A stretch of 64,000 nt of DNA from Maea johnstoni (taxonomy: Eukaryota > Annelida > Polychaeta > Spionida > Magelonidae), in the NCBI GenBank assembly GCA_963942565.1, contig OZ012696.1:18662921-18726920 (forward strand), read 5' to 3'. The translations under genes were made by a program, and so were the position numbers. Positions 1 through 14,700 of this stretch are shown one piece after another. The notes below the pieces were generated by a model. The model worked only from the letters and a program-made list of their open reading frames with translations. It was not told the origin of the DNA and made no database searches. The first letter of the stretch is position 1; each line of letters starts with the position of its first letter.

Positions 1-3000
1 ATGGAATTTGAAAAACCAAAAGCCAAATTAAAAAAACACACAACTAAACTCAAGTCATTGGCAACTTTCGTTCATGCAACAATCTATCATGCAACATTAT
101 CAAATCATATAAACTTTGCAATATTACTGTGTTATACTTTAGAGGTAGTATATTCTTTTTAAAGATCATTCTTAAAGATAATGATCTTTCCTATCTTTCA
201 GGCAGATTGACGTGGCGACATATAAGAATGGACATTAGTAAGAAATTAGCGGTGCATACCATGATGGTGGAATTCTTCATTGTGTAGGCCTTAAAACCAA
301 TGCCCGTATCACTGTACAATAGTCGGTAGGTTTTTATGTAGTAACTCTTGCCACTTCCCTGGGTACGGATACGATTGATCTTCATCATGCGGCCCATGTC
401 CACCTAAAAATGTTATCATCAGGTATCAAAATATTTGCATCAGCTAACATCAACTATGCCATGATTTTAGTTATGTGAAAACTACGTAATGATACCAACC
501 CTGTTGAGTGAAGTCATCACGCTATACAATTAAGGCTCACAAGTGACACAGGTTACATTCATATTATATTAACTTTTCCTTAGGCAATTGACAGACAACT
601 AGGTACTACAGTAGATAAAGGTGACTAGCAAGAGCTATACTTTTCATGGTAGCCTCTGGTTGCTCTATTTTCATTACGAGTCGAAATCAGCATCTTAAGA
701 CATTTCAATTAAATACATTCCTATTCATATGATGCATTACTTGATTCACAAGAATTGCATTTGAACTCATACTTACTTGGAAATATTGGTAAACATCACT
801 TTTGTGGAACTTGAAATAGCCAATATAATATCCTTTAGTCTGGGTGTCCAGTTTGACTGATCCGATGTCGTAATTCTTACCAGGGTAGATTGGTGACGAA
901 CTGAACGAGGAGTTGGGTAATTTTGCCATAATGGCATTCTCACAGGTACCTGCAGAGCATCAAAAGGCTTTCATATAGTAATCAGGTAGGTGAAAGGACC
1001 AGTAGGACCAATAAAATTATATGATAATATGTGTCTCCAGACAGTATCACAATTAGCTTTCAAAGAGCCTTGGAATAGTGATGAGAGATGGATGCGGTAA
1101 CAATCTATAGCAAACTGATTCATTTAGATATGCTTATGATTGTTGCTGTAAATGTAAAATACAACTTGTTGATTATGGAGCAAATAAAATGTAAAAATAT
1201 AAGTGAAAGTGAAATTTAGTTCTATCGGTTTCCCAGACCAGCTATGAATACAGGTAGGTACATCTCTTAATTGTCGTAATAAATCCCAGCATGTACATGG
1301 GAGAAAGTTCACTGCGATAGTTTAATGTCGAGATGTACATATGCACAACCTTAGTTTATATGTTCCAACACTTAGAATGGTGTACATGATAAATGATAAA
1401 AATAAAATGAATACAAAAATAGAAATATTTAATTGCCAGTTATTCTAGCTTAGGCAATGCCAACTACTCCGCTTTCTCCATCACTTACAACTATTACTAT
1501 TTAATTAGAGCCATTCATAACTTAGCCTAAATACGACAGTAAAAGTGAGTATAATCAAGGTTTCAAGTGCAGTGTTATGAGCGTACCTTCACAGTAGGAC
1601 TCCCAGTGGTCATAGGAGCCGCTGGCCCTGAAGGCGTAGTAGTCCCTGGTGACCATGTCATCGTACATGCCAATACTCCACATCCAGCACTGACCGCTGC
1701 TCTTGAGGAAGTCGACTGACTTACAGTTGGCATCTTTAAGACAGGCCGCCAGACACTGCATGTGGTCCTGGAACTTCAGGTACCTGGCCTTCACACGCAC
1801 ACGGCTCTTGTCGATATAGTATCCGCGAATATGGTTCCAAACTCGGTTACAGTCAGTATCTGTGTAGAATAAATGTATTGTAATGGCAGTTTCATTTTTG
1901 ATGTAATTGTCATTGCTTATCATTGTGATTTGGTCGCATCCCACTCATGTGTCTCATACATGTTATCGTTACATTATATTATATATACAAACATTAAGCG
2001 AATCTCTTCAATGAAGTATCCAGATTAGATATGGTTCTGAATCCTGTTGCAGTTACTGAGTAGAATAAACCCATTGTGATTGCATTTGGAAATGAAATGG
2101 ATATATGAGATTACATTAATAAACTGGAGCAAGGTTTTCGACTATTCTCGCACATAATCCCAAACTCTGTTGTACTCAGTATCTAATTAGAGTAAACGTA
2201 TTGTAAATGCAGTATGAAGACCAAATTATATGAGTGACTAAAACATACATATTCATCACGTAAGTAAATTTGCTTCATCATGATGAAGATAACATATGTT
2301 GTGTTACATAAATGTTATACTTAATTCTATCAGAAATGACTATGAGTCCAATATGTTTTCGAACAAACATGTACTATTTAGACGTGTGTGGTTCAGAGGA
2401 TTTGATTTGCAAGCTTTGTGAAATCATAAAATATTATAATGGTATGAGATATGAGGATATATGTTTTGCACAAATAGTATAGGCATCACAATGGTAAAAT
2501 CACGAGTACTTACTGACTGCATCGGTCTTGCAAATTGCTGCACCGACATTGGTGTTTCCGATCACGTACATCTTAGCGTATGCTGAATGCACGTAGAAGT
2601 CATAGTTTTTCCTGTACGTTGCCTTGCTGTAGCCATTCTGGAAGTACTCGTAAGTCATGTTGGAGCCGTCAGCGTACGTAAAGCGCCCGCTGTCATCCAC
2701 GTTAACATCAACAAGGTAGTAACCACCATATCTATAAAGATAACGTGGATTTTATCCCATTGATACCCACAGTGGCCATGTGCAGAGTGACAATTTTGGA
2801 AAATATTTGAGTTAGAAAGGTTTATCAGAATACTACTAACAAACTTCATCCAAATATTTTGTAGAATCATCATTTATTTCCAAGTTATCATGAAAAATGA
2901 AATAGGGTTAGACGAAAGTTTCCAGCGGATACATTGAGCATTTTTGGGTTTAAGAGTATGCAAAGCGCATAATTGCCTAATTTTAATCCATATCTATACC

Positions 3001-5036
3001 AAACAAATAAGAGCTGAATTGCACTGGGAAGATTAATTAAACAAACATATTCAAGTAAATAAATGAAGCATAGATATTTGAAAAACAAACAAGCAGGGTA
3101 TGTATACATATAACAGTTATCAAAACTTAAAATATCGCTGATATTCCAAAAGGTGTTTCGAGATGTACCTGTATGTAATACTATGAAGGAAGTCAATCTC
3201 GCGCCTGTCATTAGATCCAACCATCTCCGCCTTACTGCCATAGCTGTTAAAGCGTCCACAAATGCCCTTGTTCGTTACTGGCTTCAGTGTTGTACCGGTC
3301 CCTACACTGTCCACGGCCAGCCGGCGGTAACAGGACTTGCCTTCATGGAGCATACCAGGCGGGCACACTGTGAGAGCATAAAGAAACACATAACTTTGTA
3401 TGTACTCTAATCATGTCGTGATAACATGAAATATACAACTCACATAACTTTGTATATCATTATTGGCCATATTGTTACAAAATGAAAGTACAATTATAAA
3501 GGCAAGCAAACAATTAAAGAAATAAATTTAAAAACACACAAATATACCTACATGCATCACAAAAAAATGATAAAAATACATTAAAAAATGTGACGTATAG
3601 CGTTTAGTTTAACTGACATGCTGCCACATCACTTATATTCTACTATAGATGTTTACCAACGGTATATCATTTCTTAACGATTAGGAATTCAAGGTTTACC
3701 AAAGAGTATATTTTGATATGAACAATCTGCAAGCAAAAAGAAGCACATAGCAAGTTTTTATTGTAATAATATGCAAGCACAACACGTATATACCATGATA
3801 TAATTCCTTACAAGAGTGTGATTGTTGAAACGAAAATAAACTTAAGTTATATTCTATACCAAAATATGTCTGAGAAACAATTGATAGCTCAATCTGAATA
3901 GTAAAAGAAAAGTAAAGGTGATGATTCTAAGTTGTCTCAATGCAAATAAATGAAATTAAATAAAATAACAAGTAGATTTGTAATACGTTTTACATACCTG
4001 GAGCCATGCATCCATTGACAGATGATACACATGCTGAAAGGCGTAAATATCTCGCTCTCACAATGGCTGGCAGACTTACGTATCCAGAAGCAGGGATGTT
4101 GAATTTCTATCAAAACATAAATATAAGGGTGTTGTTTAGTATCTAAATCCTAAACGGTTTAAACATCACAACATTTGATTGTTCCTATACCTCATTGCAA
4201 TAGTATTCAACGATTCTAGTCTTTTTCTTTGAATGATATATCGATAGATATGTTGCTAGATGTACATTTTAAGGTCCACATTATGGTAAGTAGTAAACAA
4301 TTTCTGGTTTAGACTCTTTTTTCTATCACAAATTAAACTTTAATCAAAACTCTATGAGGACATTGTTATGTTAACGTATATGAAAAAACAAAAGGTGTGT
4401 TAGAATATTGACCATAAAGCCTTCCAATGATAAGTATACCGTTATCCAAAGAACAAGGATGCCGCGATTTCTGAAATCCATTTAAACCCTGTCGATATTC
4501 ATTGAAAAGCTTTCACGGGGTACCCATGTACCAGGGTTTCAGTCATTTTGCATCGTTTTGTGTTGGCAAAATTAGCCGCCAGTATCATAAGGGATAAGCG
4601 TATTTAGACTCTTTGCCACTCACCACAGGCTCATTGAGGATTGTGAAGGTAGTGTAGCTGGTTCCGTCAATGCTGTACTCAATGGTCACATCATCCTTCG
4701 CCTGTCCACTCTTCCCAGTGAGACCAGTGACATGCTGAACAGTTCCCAGGTCAATCTCTCCCTTTCCACCATTGCATTTCACTTTAGCTGCAGACACTTT
4801 GGGGCAGGCTGAAGCTGTAGGTATAGAAGTAACAAAAGAGTACAGATAATTTCGGCACTCCGCATGATAATTTTTCTCTAATGAAATAAAGACATTAATG
4901 AAAATAACCGGGGACAGGGGTATGATTTTTCTATCGTTCGAAGGAAGACTTCATCGAGACTTATAGCACTCTGTTGAAGACATCCTCACAATGCGTTCGT
5001 TAAGTAGGATATCGTTGTGTTAATACATGTAATCGG

Positions 5037-5123
<87 letters not shown>

Positions 5124-5684
5124 ATCTGTAACACAGCATCATACTATAGTGTTTCTTACCCAGTGGTCTTCCCACCAACTCCCATCTGACGCAGGGGACG
5201 CCTTGGAAGGTGTGGGGATGGAATCTGACGTAGCGGGCCTGGATTGGGGGGTCAATCTTGTGCACCATTGGGGTCAGATTATCAACGTTCTGTTCACCAA
5301 ACTCCTAGAAAAAAAGATGAAACACTTATATCTATCATGCTACGAAGACGCTAGAGGCACAGAATATTTGCTATCAGATTGATTACGTTGACTATTTCAT
5401 TTATGTTGAATATAAAATCCATTGATACCTTCTGTCTAAAATGGTGATTCTTCTTACAAATGTTTGCATTGAAGTGTCAATGGGCAATACTGAATTTCAT
5501 AGTGGTCATCAGTGGTTTGGTCATATGTCTGTAATTTTATGTTCTTTTGCAATATGTGATTATAGCAAATAAACATTCTACTACTCCTACTACTATGTAC
5601 TCCTTACTACTTCAACAACTACTAGTACTACTAGTACTACTAGTAGTAGTAGTAGTAGTACTACTACTACTACTACTACTACTG

Positions 5685-5750
<66 letters not shown>

Positions 5751-8700
5751 ATCAAGGTGGAATAGGTTAAGCCAACCGAACAGCACAACGAATACTTTAC
5801 CTTTTGCCTACTTCCTGTTCCTGTGTAATCCTTGAAGTTGACGCCATCGTCACTGTAGGACAGGTGGTACTTCTTCACGTAGTAGATGGTCTTGGCCGCG
5901 CCCTGGAGGACCAGCTCACCTATCTCATGCTTGACCATCAGGTCCACGCTGATGTACTCTTTCTTGTTGTAGGTCCTGGGTCGCCAGCACCCCTGGGACG
6001 AAGATACCTGGTAGCCCTGGAAGTTGACACGACCCTCCTGGGGGGTGCCGTACACGTAGGACGAGGAGGAGTTCAGCTGACCATCGACTACCCTACCGTC
6101 TGAGATACCCACAGGGAAGTACTTCGTCTCTGTGGATAAGAATTAATGGGTATTCATCGTTGTGCAACGAAACAAATACAGACAATAAATAACAAAAGTG
6201 AAATAGAATAAAAAAAAAAACTTTCATGGATGATAAGTCAAGAAAATTACCCAAGCACATCAATGAACCGTGTAGCGTGGGAAACAATGTTTATTTGTGA
6301 GGTCATCCTGGAAATTTGGTGGCAATCCGCATTTGTGGTCAATTGTTATGTGCGGGCTACCCAGACACTTGGTGCAGGAATTCAATGTCGGCACTGTACT
6401 TACCAACAGTCTGGTTGGAGGGGCAGCCGTAGATCTCTACTCGCATGGCCACGGCATTGTAGGTTGCTGGGTTGATACGGATTGCTCTACCAACTATAGG
6501 AGGATCTAGATGGTTACTGTGGGTAAAGTACTGGTCGTAATTTGCTTGGAAAACCTGGTAAAATAAACACAAACAGTATCATAAAGTTGCCAACATCAAA
6601 TCGAATCTTGGAGAGAGCGAATGAAACGATTGGCTTGGAATACATACTTGAGGGTTCTTGTTGATATTAGCTATTTTAAGATATATATCCAATGCTTCAT
6701 GTGCTAGGACACTGACAAAACATTCCTACCTTTCTCTGCCAAGGGTAGCATACAATGAATACTATTGAATTGTAACAAGACAGATGTCACTAGTTCTGTC
6801 ATTTTAAGTTTATAACTAAATCGCGACAATATCAACATTGTACTCAAGAAAAAGGACCGAGTAGCCCATCCTCATTCATTAATTAACAATATAAAAATTC
6901 GATAAACTAGGATATTCACACACAGGAATACAATTTGTTCACCAATATCTCAGCTTGGCTGGACTTTCATTCGAGTGTTTTGCAGTATATTGAACTGTAA
7001 CATACCTAAATACAAATACCTTACATTATAGAATTAGATGCGAACTCAAGTTCTCATGCAGTGATATTTTCAATGGTTTACATACCCTTATTGTAGAATT
7101 CTTAAAAGCATATGCGTAGAAGCCAAGTCCTGTCGTGCTGTAGAGGAGTCTATAGGTCTTGATATAGTAACTGTAGCCATCTCCCTGTGTCTCGATACGG
7201 GATACCTTCATCATACGACCCATATCAACCTGGAACAGACAGGGAAGGTTAGCTCATGTGGATACATTTCAATGTATGAACGTCGTAGTTCCTAGCGGGC
7301 CAATGTACGTACAATGTACGTACATTGTACGTACAAGCCCTCACATACAGATTTGGTACGTAACATTTGAAATGAAAGTTTTTTGGACATACGGGTCCCT
7401 ATGTACAATGTACGTACACAGCCGTACGTACAATGTACGTACATAGCTGTACATACAATGTACATACATAGCCGTACGAACATTGTACGTACAGTCAATC
7501 CCAAAACTGAATCAAAGTAGGAGTATTTACATTACATATAAGGAAATTCGGAAGTGAATGTCACATAGGATTTCCCTATCATCATTTGTAATAAGTACAA
7601 ATAAGTAGGGATTCCTTGATCAGTGTTCCCCTTGAAGGAGTATTCTGTTCAAGTATATACCATTTCTGAATCTGAATTAACTTATACCATTTGATTCTGC
7701 ACTAAATCGTGCCATGTGACCTACATTGAGTTTCTAGGCTTTATAATCAATTCTCTTGCTCAAACATTGTTATTGGTATCATAGACACTTAGGGAATAAT
7801 TTTCAGAGAATTCTCAAACAATTTGAAATGGAGATTGTCATAACTATCTACTCGCTTTTCTCAAAAAAGATCATTTACTGTATTTACCGTATCTACGGGT
7901 CCATACATACAATATACGTACGGATATGTACGTACATTGTACATACCGACCCGCACATACATTGTACGTACAGACCCGTACATCCAAGTGTGAACCAAAA
8001 CCGTACGCACATTGATTTTGGATACATTATACGTCCAGTGCCTGCTGGGTTGTATTGAATTGCATGTTTATTGATTGTGCGGTATGGACACGATCACACA
8101 TATACAACAATTTTAGAAGAATTCAAAAACAAAGCAAATACGAAAAGTTCAAATACGACACGAAGGAATGACGAACATAAATTGTAATGAAGACGATATC
8201 AGATATAATATATAGGGACGAGTAAAAATTATGTGGCTTTCGATAGCTAAATCCTGCCATGTATGAAACATATATTAAACACATCTCTAACATGTCAGCA
8301 TGTATGTATATTCATTGTAAAAGTTTCAATATACAGTATAGTATAGGAAAACTAGTTATCATTAGAACTTGGAAGAATGATACGAATAGATATATTGGAA
8401 ATTATACACCAAAGATTGGCAATTGTTTTTCCAAATCTGATTTCGATACTGACGTGTCAGATCTATCCTGTCTTTATATAAAAGCCTAGTAAGAAAGTAC
8501 ATAAATCAAAAATACAGGAATATTTTTCCTAGAATTTAATGAACTTACCTGGAAGAACTGATACTTGTTACTTTGATGAGTCCTTAATGCTCCATAGTAG
8601 CTGCCAATCTTGGGTGTATAGAGACGAACCAGCCCAATGTCATAGGCGGCACCAGGGTAGACAGAAGAGGCGTTGAAGGAGGAATTAGGAAGCTGGGCCA

Positions 8701-11700
8701 TCAAAGCATTGTCACAGGTAGCACCTATGAGATAAACAATAGCAATTGAGCAAAAGGAAAAGGATGTGAATGTATGCCATCAAAACAACTGCATTTAAGG
8801 TACATTTTAATCAATCCATGGTTGGATGTTTGTAGATGTAAACCTGTTGTAGAATCCACACTTTTTGAAAGTATATTAATTATTATTAAGTTATAGGATC
8901 AACCTCATGCAATAACTCCAGGTAAAATCTCATCCAGGTGATAACAAAGGAAGGTAAGGATTAGTTTAGATTTCTAGGCTGTCATATGCATTTTTCTGTG
9001 TTTTTCTTATACCAGGCACCAAGTGGTCAAGGTGGTCAGAGTGTCCAAAATTAGTCATCAGGTGAATGGAGGACTCAGTTTGAGTATGAAACAGCTATAG
9101 ATAGAAGGATCATGTGGTGCCACCTATCTGTAATATCTGGTACTACACATTCAGGTGAGTCAACTCAGAAAGGAATGGAGCATTTTCAGAGACATACTCT
9201 GCAAATGCAAACGGGTTGCCATATTGAATATTGTCTATCAATATTTGTATTTCATTGCATCTTTTCTATGCATATTTTGAAAAAAAGGAAAAATAAAAAA
9301 GAGCAGTTTGCGAAGTTAATTTTCTAGGGGGACTAGGAGCCTAGTCTAGGTAAGGGTTTGCTTACCACCCTCGCAGATGGGTTCCCAATGGTCATAGTGG
9401 CCAGAGTTCTGCAGTGAGTAATAGTTGGAGGTGATCTGAGGGTCCTGTATTCCGAAGCTCCAGTGCCAGCACTGCTTTGCGCCGTGGTAGAAGTCCACAG
9501 CCTTGCAGTTGGCATCCTCTCGGCATTTCTGCAGACAGTCGAGCAGGTCTATTTGCTTGTAAAATCTTGGCTTGACACGAACGTAACTTGGATGATAACG
9601 ATTATTCGAGAGCAGGTTCCACTTCAATTCACAGTCGACATCTACAAAAAACATTGATAAGTATGTTATATAATTCATGTAACTACGTTCGTAGCCTAGG
9701 AATTGTGTCGTTTTGAAGACTACTTTCACCATGTTAGGCCCTAGTCATTTTTGGTAAGTCTTCGCGGGGACTACGTATACACGACTGCTCAACGTTTAAG
9801 CTGACTTTCTCAATATATTACATGAGTAATACCCTATCACATGATTAACACCCTGTATAGGATTAAATCGTGAAAATATGTACGTAAGCCACACGGGGCA
9901 CAGAACGAGTTCAATGTCATGTGAATGCATTTTGATATTGAAAATTGTAATAATTTGATCTTTCACAAGTCATGTAATTATCACTAAACGAGTGCTTCGG
10001 GAAATAGATATAATGATGAGGTATGACCATCCCCAGAGAGCTGAGAATCGTATGGCGCGGTTCTGATTGAATTCGTCTTTGAAGATCGATACTGTTCTTA
10101 AGGTGATGAGTGCCATTGCAACTTAGCTAAAAGCCCCCGTCCCAAAATACACCTCACAGCAACATAATCATATAGCAAGGTATATCTCCAGGTTTCTGAG
10201 TGCTATCAGGTAGGGAATATCATAGCCAACTGTTCTTAGTCAACACATGAGGATTCATTTCAATATTTACAACTTTTCACTCAGCTGACATAATCTCTCA
10301 TTACTTACGCAGATAATGGTCACTACAGGTTCACAGATACCTTAGGGATATCATTGACTAGGCCCAATAAGAAGTACATTTCAGATTCCTTAGTGCTTAA
10401 GATTTTTACAGGCCATAACAATGAAAAGCCTAGTATATAAATAGAAAATATAAGAAAAAATATATAATGATATAGTAATATCAGTTGGTTTCGATAACTT
10501 ACTGACAGCTTTGGTTTGACATATAGCAGGTCCTGCGGTGGTGCAGCCGAGAACAAAGATGCGAGGATAGGCTGATTGGAGGAAAAAACAATATCCACTA
10601 CGTGCTTTATTGAACCCATATCCGGCCTGAAAGAGGCCCTCTTTTGTGAAGTGGGTTCCGTCAGCAAATTCGTACTTGGTGCCGTAATCATCGCTATTCA
10701 CTCCTAGAGGGGTGTACCCACCAAATCTGTAAGCGAAATACAAATATATGTAATCAAATCAATCAATCAATAGATAAATAGATAATTAAATAAATGAATA
10801 AATGAATAAATAAATAGGTAAATAGATAAATAGATAAATAAGTAGATAAATAGATGGATAAATAAATAGATACAAAAATGAATAGATGATTAATTAAGTA
10901 AATAAATAGATAATTAAATCAATAAGTAGATGAATGGATGAATGAATGGATAAATAAATGAATTAATGAACGAATGAACTAATAAAAGTGAATAAATGAA
11001 TACATAAGTACATTAATGAATAAAAAATAAATGAATGAATGAAAAAAAAAATAGATAAATAAAGAGATAAATAAAGAGAAATAAAGATAAATAAATAAAG
11101 GAATGAATAAATAAATAGATAATGAAAGATTAATAAAAAAATGATTAATTCATCAAATAGATATATATTAAATACATATATTAATACATTAAATAAATTG
11201 ATTAATTTTAACTTTTGTCTTGCTTTTGTTTTCGTTATACCAAGATGGCTTTTAGCAATCATCCTAAACTTGCCTTTTAGTTATTGAACTGATGAAGTCC
11301 ATCTCTTTGAAACTGTCTGATCCAACTCGTCCCCCTGTGCTGCCGTAGCTGTTGTATTTCTGGCAATAGTCCTTCATCTGTCTATGTTGGAAGTTAACAG
11401 AGTATCCCGTGCTGTCGACGCCAAGATGATTGTAGCAGTTTGAGCCACTTTGGAGATAGCCAGGTGGGCAAGCTAAAAGACAAATCATATGTTCAAGATC
11501 CAAATCATACTAATCGTTAGCAAGTTAAAGGGCACCATATCAAATGATTACCTTTCTTTAAATCCAAAGCATCGAAATGAAATTTGAGCAACTCTTATCA
11601 GAACTCAATTAACAATGATTAGTCTTCTCAGGCGAACAGCAAAACAGAGAACGAATGTTCAATTTGATTTTTGATGAACAAAACAGTGATGGAAATACAT

Positions 11701-14700
11701 TTCTCTTCGTGTTTAAGTTCATACCCGGTAACAGAGACATCTGATTGATATCCAATATGCATCGACATAGGTAATTATCCAGATATCTGTGTTAGTGTTT
11801 TATGATACTTACTGGGTGCAAGGCAGCCATGGATGTCGACCTTTGAACATCCCCCTCCCAGGCGAATGTAGCGCCCTCTAAGGAGAGATGAGAAACTAAC
11901 AAATCCCCCTGAAGAGCCATCTACTGACTGAAAAAAGGAACACATAGGGCTTACTATATCATGTACTTTAAATGGTTAGCAAAAGTAGACACTCAACGAA
12001 AAGATGTATGTGTTCCTATCTAGAGGAAACATGAGCGCGTAAATCGAGTAATAAACATAAACATATAAATAAACATATCAATGTATTGTTCACTATAACT
12101 ACAAAAGTAAGTATTCATTCCGTAATAACCTCGACTGACAGTGATTTAAGACTTACTCAATAGCAGTGCCGAAATTTAATTCCTACACTAAATACACTTG
12201 CATAATACACAACCGCATGCCCGATTGCCACCCAGTTCTATGGACATACATGTAGATACATGAATGACCTCATAACTGAATCGTATGATCATTAATGTGC
12301 ATGGCTTATTTTTTTGACATGCAAACCATGAATGTTTGTAGAGCTAAGCACTTGCTGACGTCCGGTCAACTGGTGCAGGAATTAAATGCCTAGGCCATTG
12401 CCCCCCCCCCCCAAGAACGAGCAAAAACAGATTGGCACTTTCAACAGTTTAATATGTCCTTATCTACATTTGTAAATGATATACCACGTTGGCTGCGAGA
12501 CCGAGGGACAACCACAACTTGTGAGCCATACATTATCATTACTGTAGGCGTCACTTGGATCGCACAGCCACCATCGTACACACATGCAACAATTTAATAT
12601 ATATAAATTTTTATGAATGAACTGATACCATGCAGTATCTCAGGAAAGTACTACATTAACTGTAGTTGTAAAAATAGCAATGTGCAGTTCGTTTAAAAAC
12701 AAGTTATTTTAAGCGCACAACCGCTGAAAAATCATATATGAACTCTCAGACAGCCCTTACAAAAGGGGTGGGTGGGCAGGTTTTAAAAAACACACATTAA
12801 AGTGGTGTGAGCCGCCCAGCCATGATGATTTCTAAATAATGGGAACGCGCACATTATAAATATACAAGCCAGCTGATTGGTGAGTCAGCTGCACACGCCC
12901 TAGAACAACAAGAATGTGATTAACATGTGCGACTGTGACGTAGTACAAACGGCCGTTCGATACAATCAATGGCTTGTGAACCAATTGCCACCAAATTGGT
13001 CCGATTCAATTTTATCCGGAGGAGGAAACTTTTCTTATACTTTTTTGAAGTATTCTTAATTGAATTGCATATTTACCTCATCTTTGTCGGGCAGAGATTG
13101 GAATGTTTTGCCGTCCATGCTATATTCCATGGTCATAGAGCTGCTTCCGCTGCCAGAGAAACCGGTGGCCAGGTAGACCTTTTTCAGATCGTACACTCTT
13201 TTGCCGCCTTCACATTTAGAGGTAGCGGCTATTATCTTCGCGCATTTAGAATCTAAAAAAGAAATGGTTGGCTTGATTACTAATGGTGTGTGGTCTGTGG
13301 CAAAATTGTTAATATAGGAGATTTACTTTCAATAAAAACACGTTAAATAGGATAAGCGATTTGGGAATCGCATTTCCTTTGTAATATTTGCTGTATTTAT
13401 TCATTATTTGGGTAAAACGGTCTTGTTGCGGCTATGTTGTTATTATCATTCCCATATTTCTTTTAATTTTCTTTTTTGAATGCCAAATCTCACAGCATAT
13501 TCTTCTATATATATCAGAAATAAGAATACAAATAAAGAATTGGAAACTAGAATTTTGACAAAATACAAAAAAGCTGTAAGTTCACAAAGCAGTTTTTGCG
13601 AATGTGCAATATTCAATAGATAAGCTAGTGGTTTGACGATGAGTGAAATAAGTTTCACAAATATTTTGATTAAAATGATACGTACCAATAGGTTTTCCAT
13701 ACACCTCCCATCTAGCAATAGCAATGCCATATCTTTGGATTTGGTGAAATCGCAGGTAGCGTGCCTTGATGGTGGGGCTAATGGCATGTGTCTGGGCGTT
13801 TTTACTGTTCTGATTGAACACCTGTAACAAAAAAGGGATTTGCAATTCTGCCAATTCTGAAGGTATCCTGTATATTCCAAATGTCTCTTAGAAATACGTT
13901 TGGTATAGCTCCAAAGATATTGCAACCATACTTATAATCGAAACGAGGCCCAAAATAGCCTGTGTTATAATCATCGCGGAGAAGAAATAAGAATAACCAT
14001 GACTCATTGATGTTAGTGGTACGAATGTAACACACTTCACCCAAATGTGAAGCAATGATAAACATATATGCATGTTTTGACAATTCCTTTAAAACGGTGA
14101 AGGTAATTTGCATTGTCTTGCAGAAAAGAGTTTGACATATGTTCATATTTCCATTTCCCTGCAGGTTCAATCACAGGACTGTGAGTCCTGTAAATCTTAC
14201 AGACGTAGTAAAATTCCAAAACATATTAACTAATTAGTACCTGTACACATAATGGGAGTCCTTAGATATAGTGCAATTGTTCGAAATCTTCACGACTCTA
14301 AGATATTTGCGTATTTGTACATTCCATATTGGTGGGTCAGCTTTAAGTAGCTTAGCAGAACTTGTGCGACCATCAACAACACATCAATATCTACCAAGCT
14401 GTTATTTACAGCTTTAGATCAAATCAGAGATATAAATATAATTAGAAGCTCTCTAATAGAATATACCGATTTTCACCTCGACGTGTTTCTAAAAAAATGG
14501 AAAGAATAAGTGACAATTTTGCTGTGGGTAGGGTAATATATTACCTTAGGGTAGCGGACGTATTTCTTGTCGTCGTCGCTGTAGCTGAGCTCGAACTGCT
14601 TGACGTAGTAGCCGTTCCTGGCAGAGCCCTGCACGGCAAGCTGGCCTATCTCGTGCTGCACCATCAGGTCTACGCCCAGCCAGTCCGTCCGGGCGTTACT

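Noticed and set aside
5547-5765. Open frame with a long leucine run, and its opposite-strand serine run
   Set aside because: It is translation of the (CTA)n microsatellite in an intron; the real exon A ends at 5801.
10963-11262. 99-codon frame rich in Phe, Ile and Tyr
   Set aside because: Translation of the A/T tetranucleotide tract within an intron.
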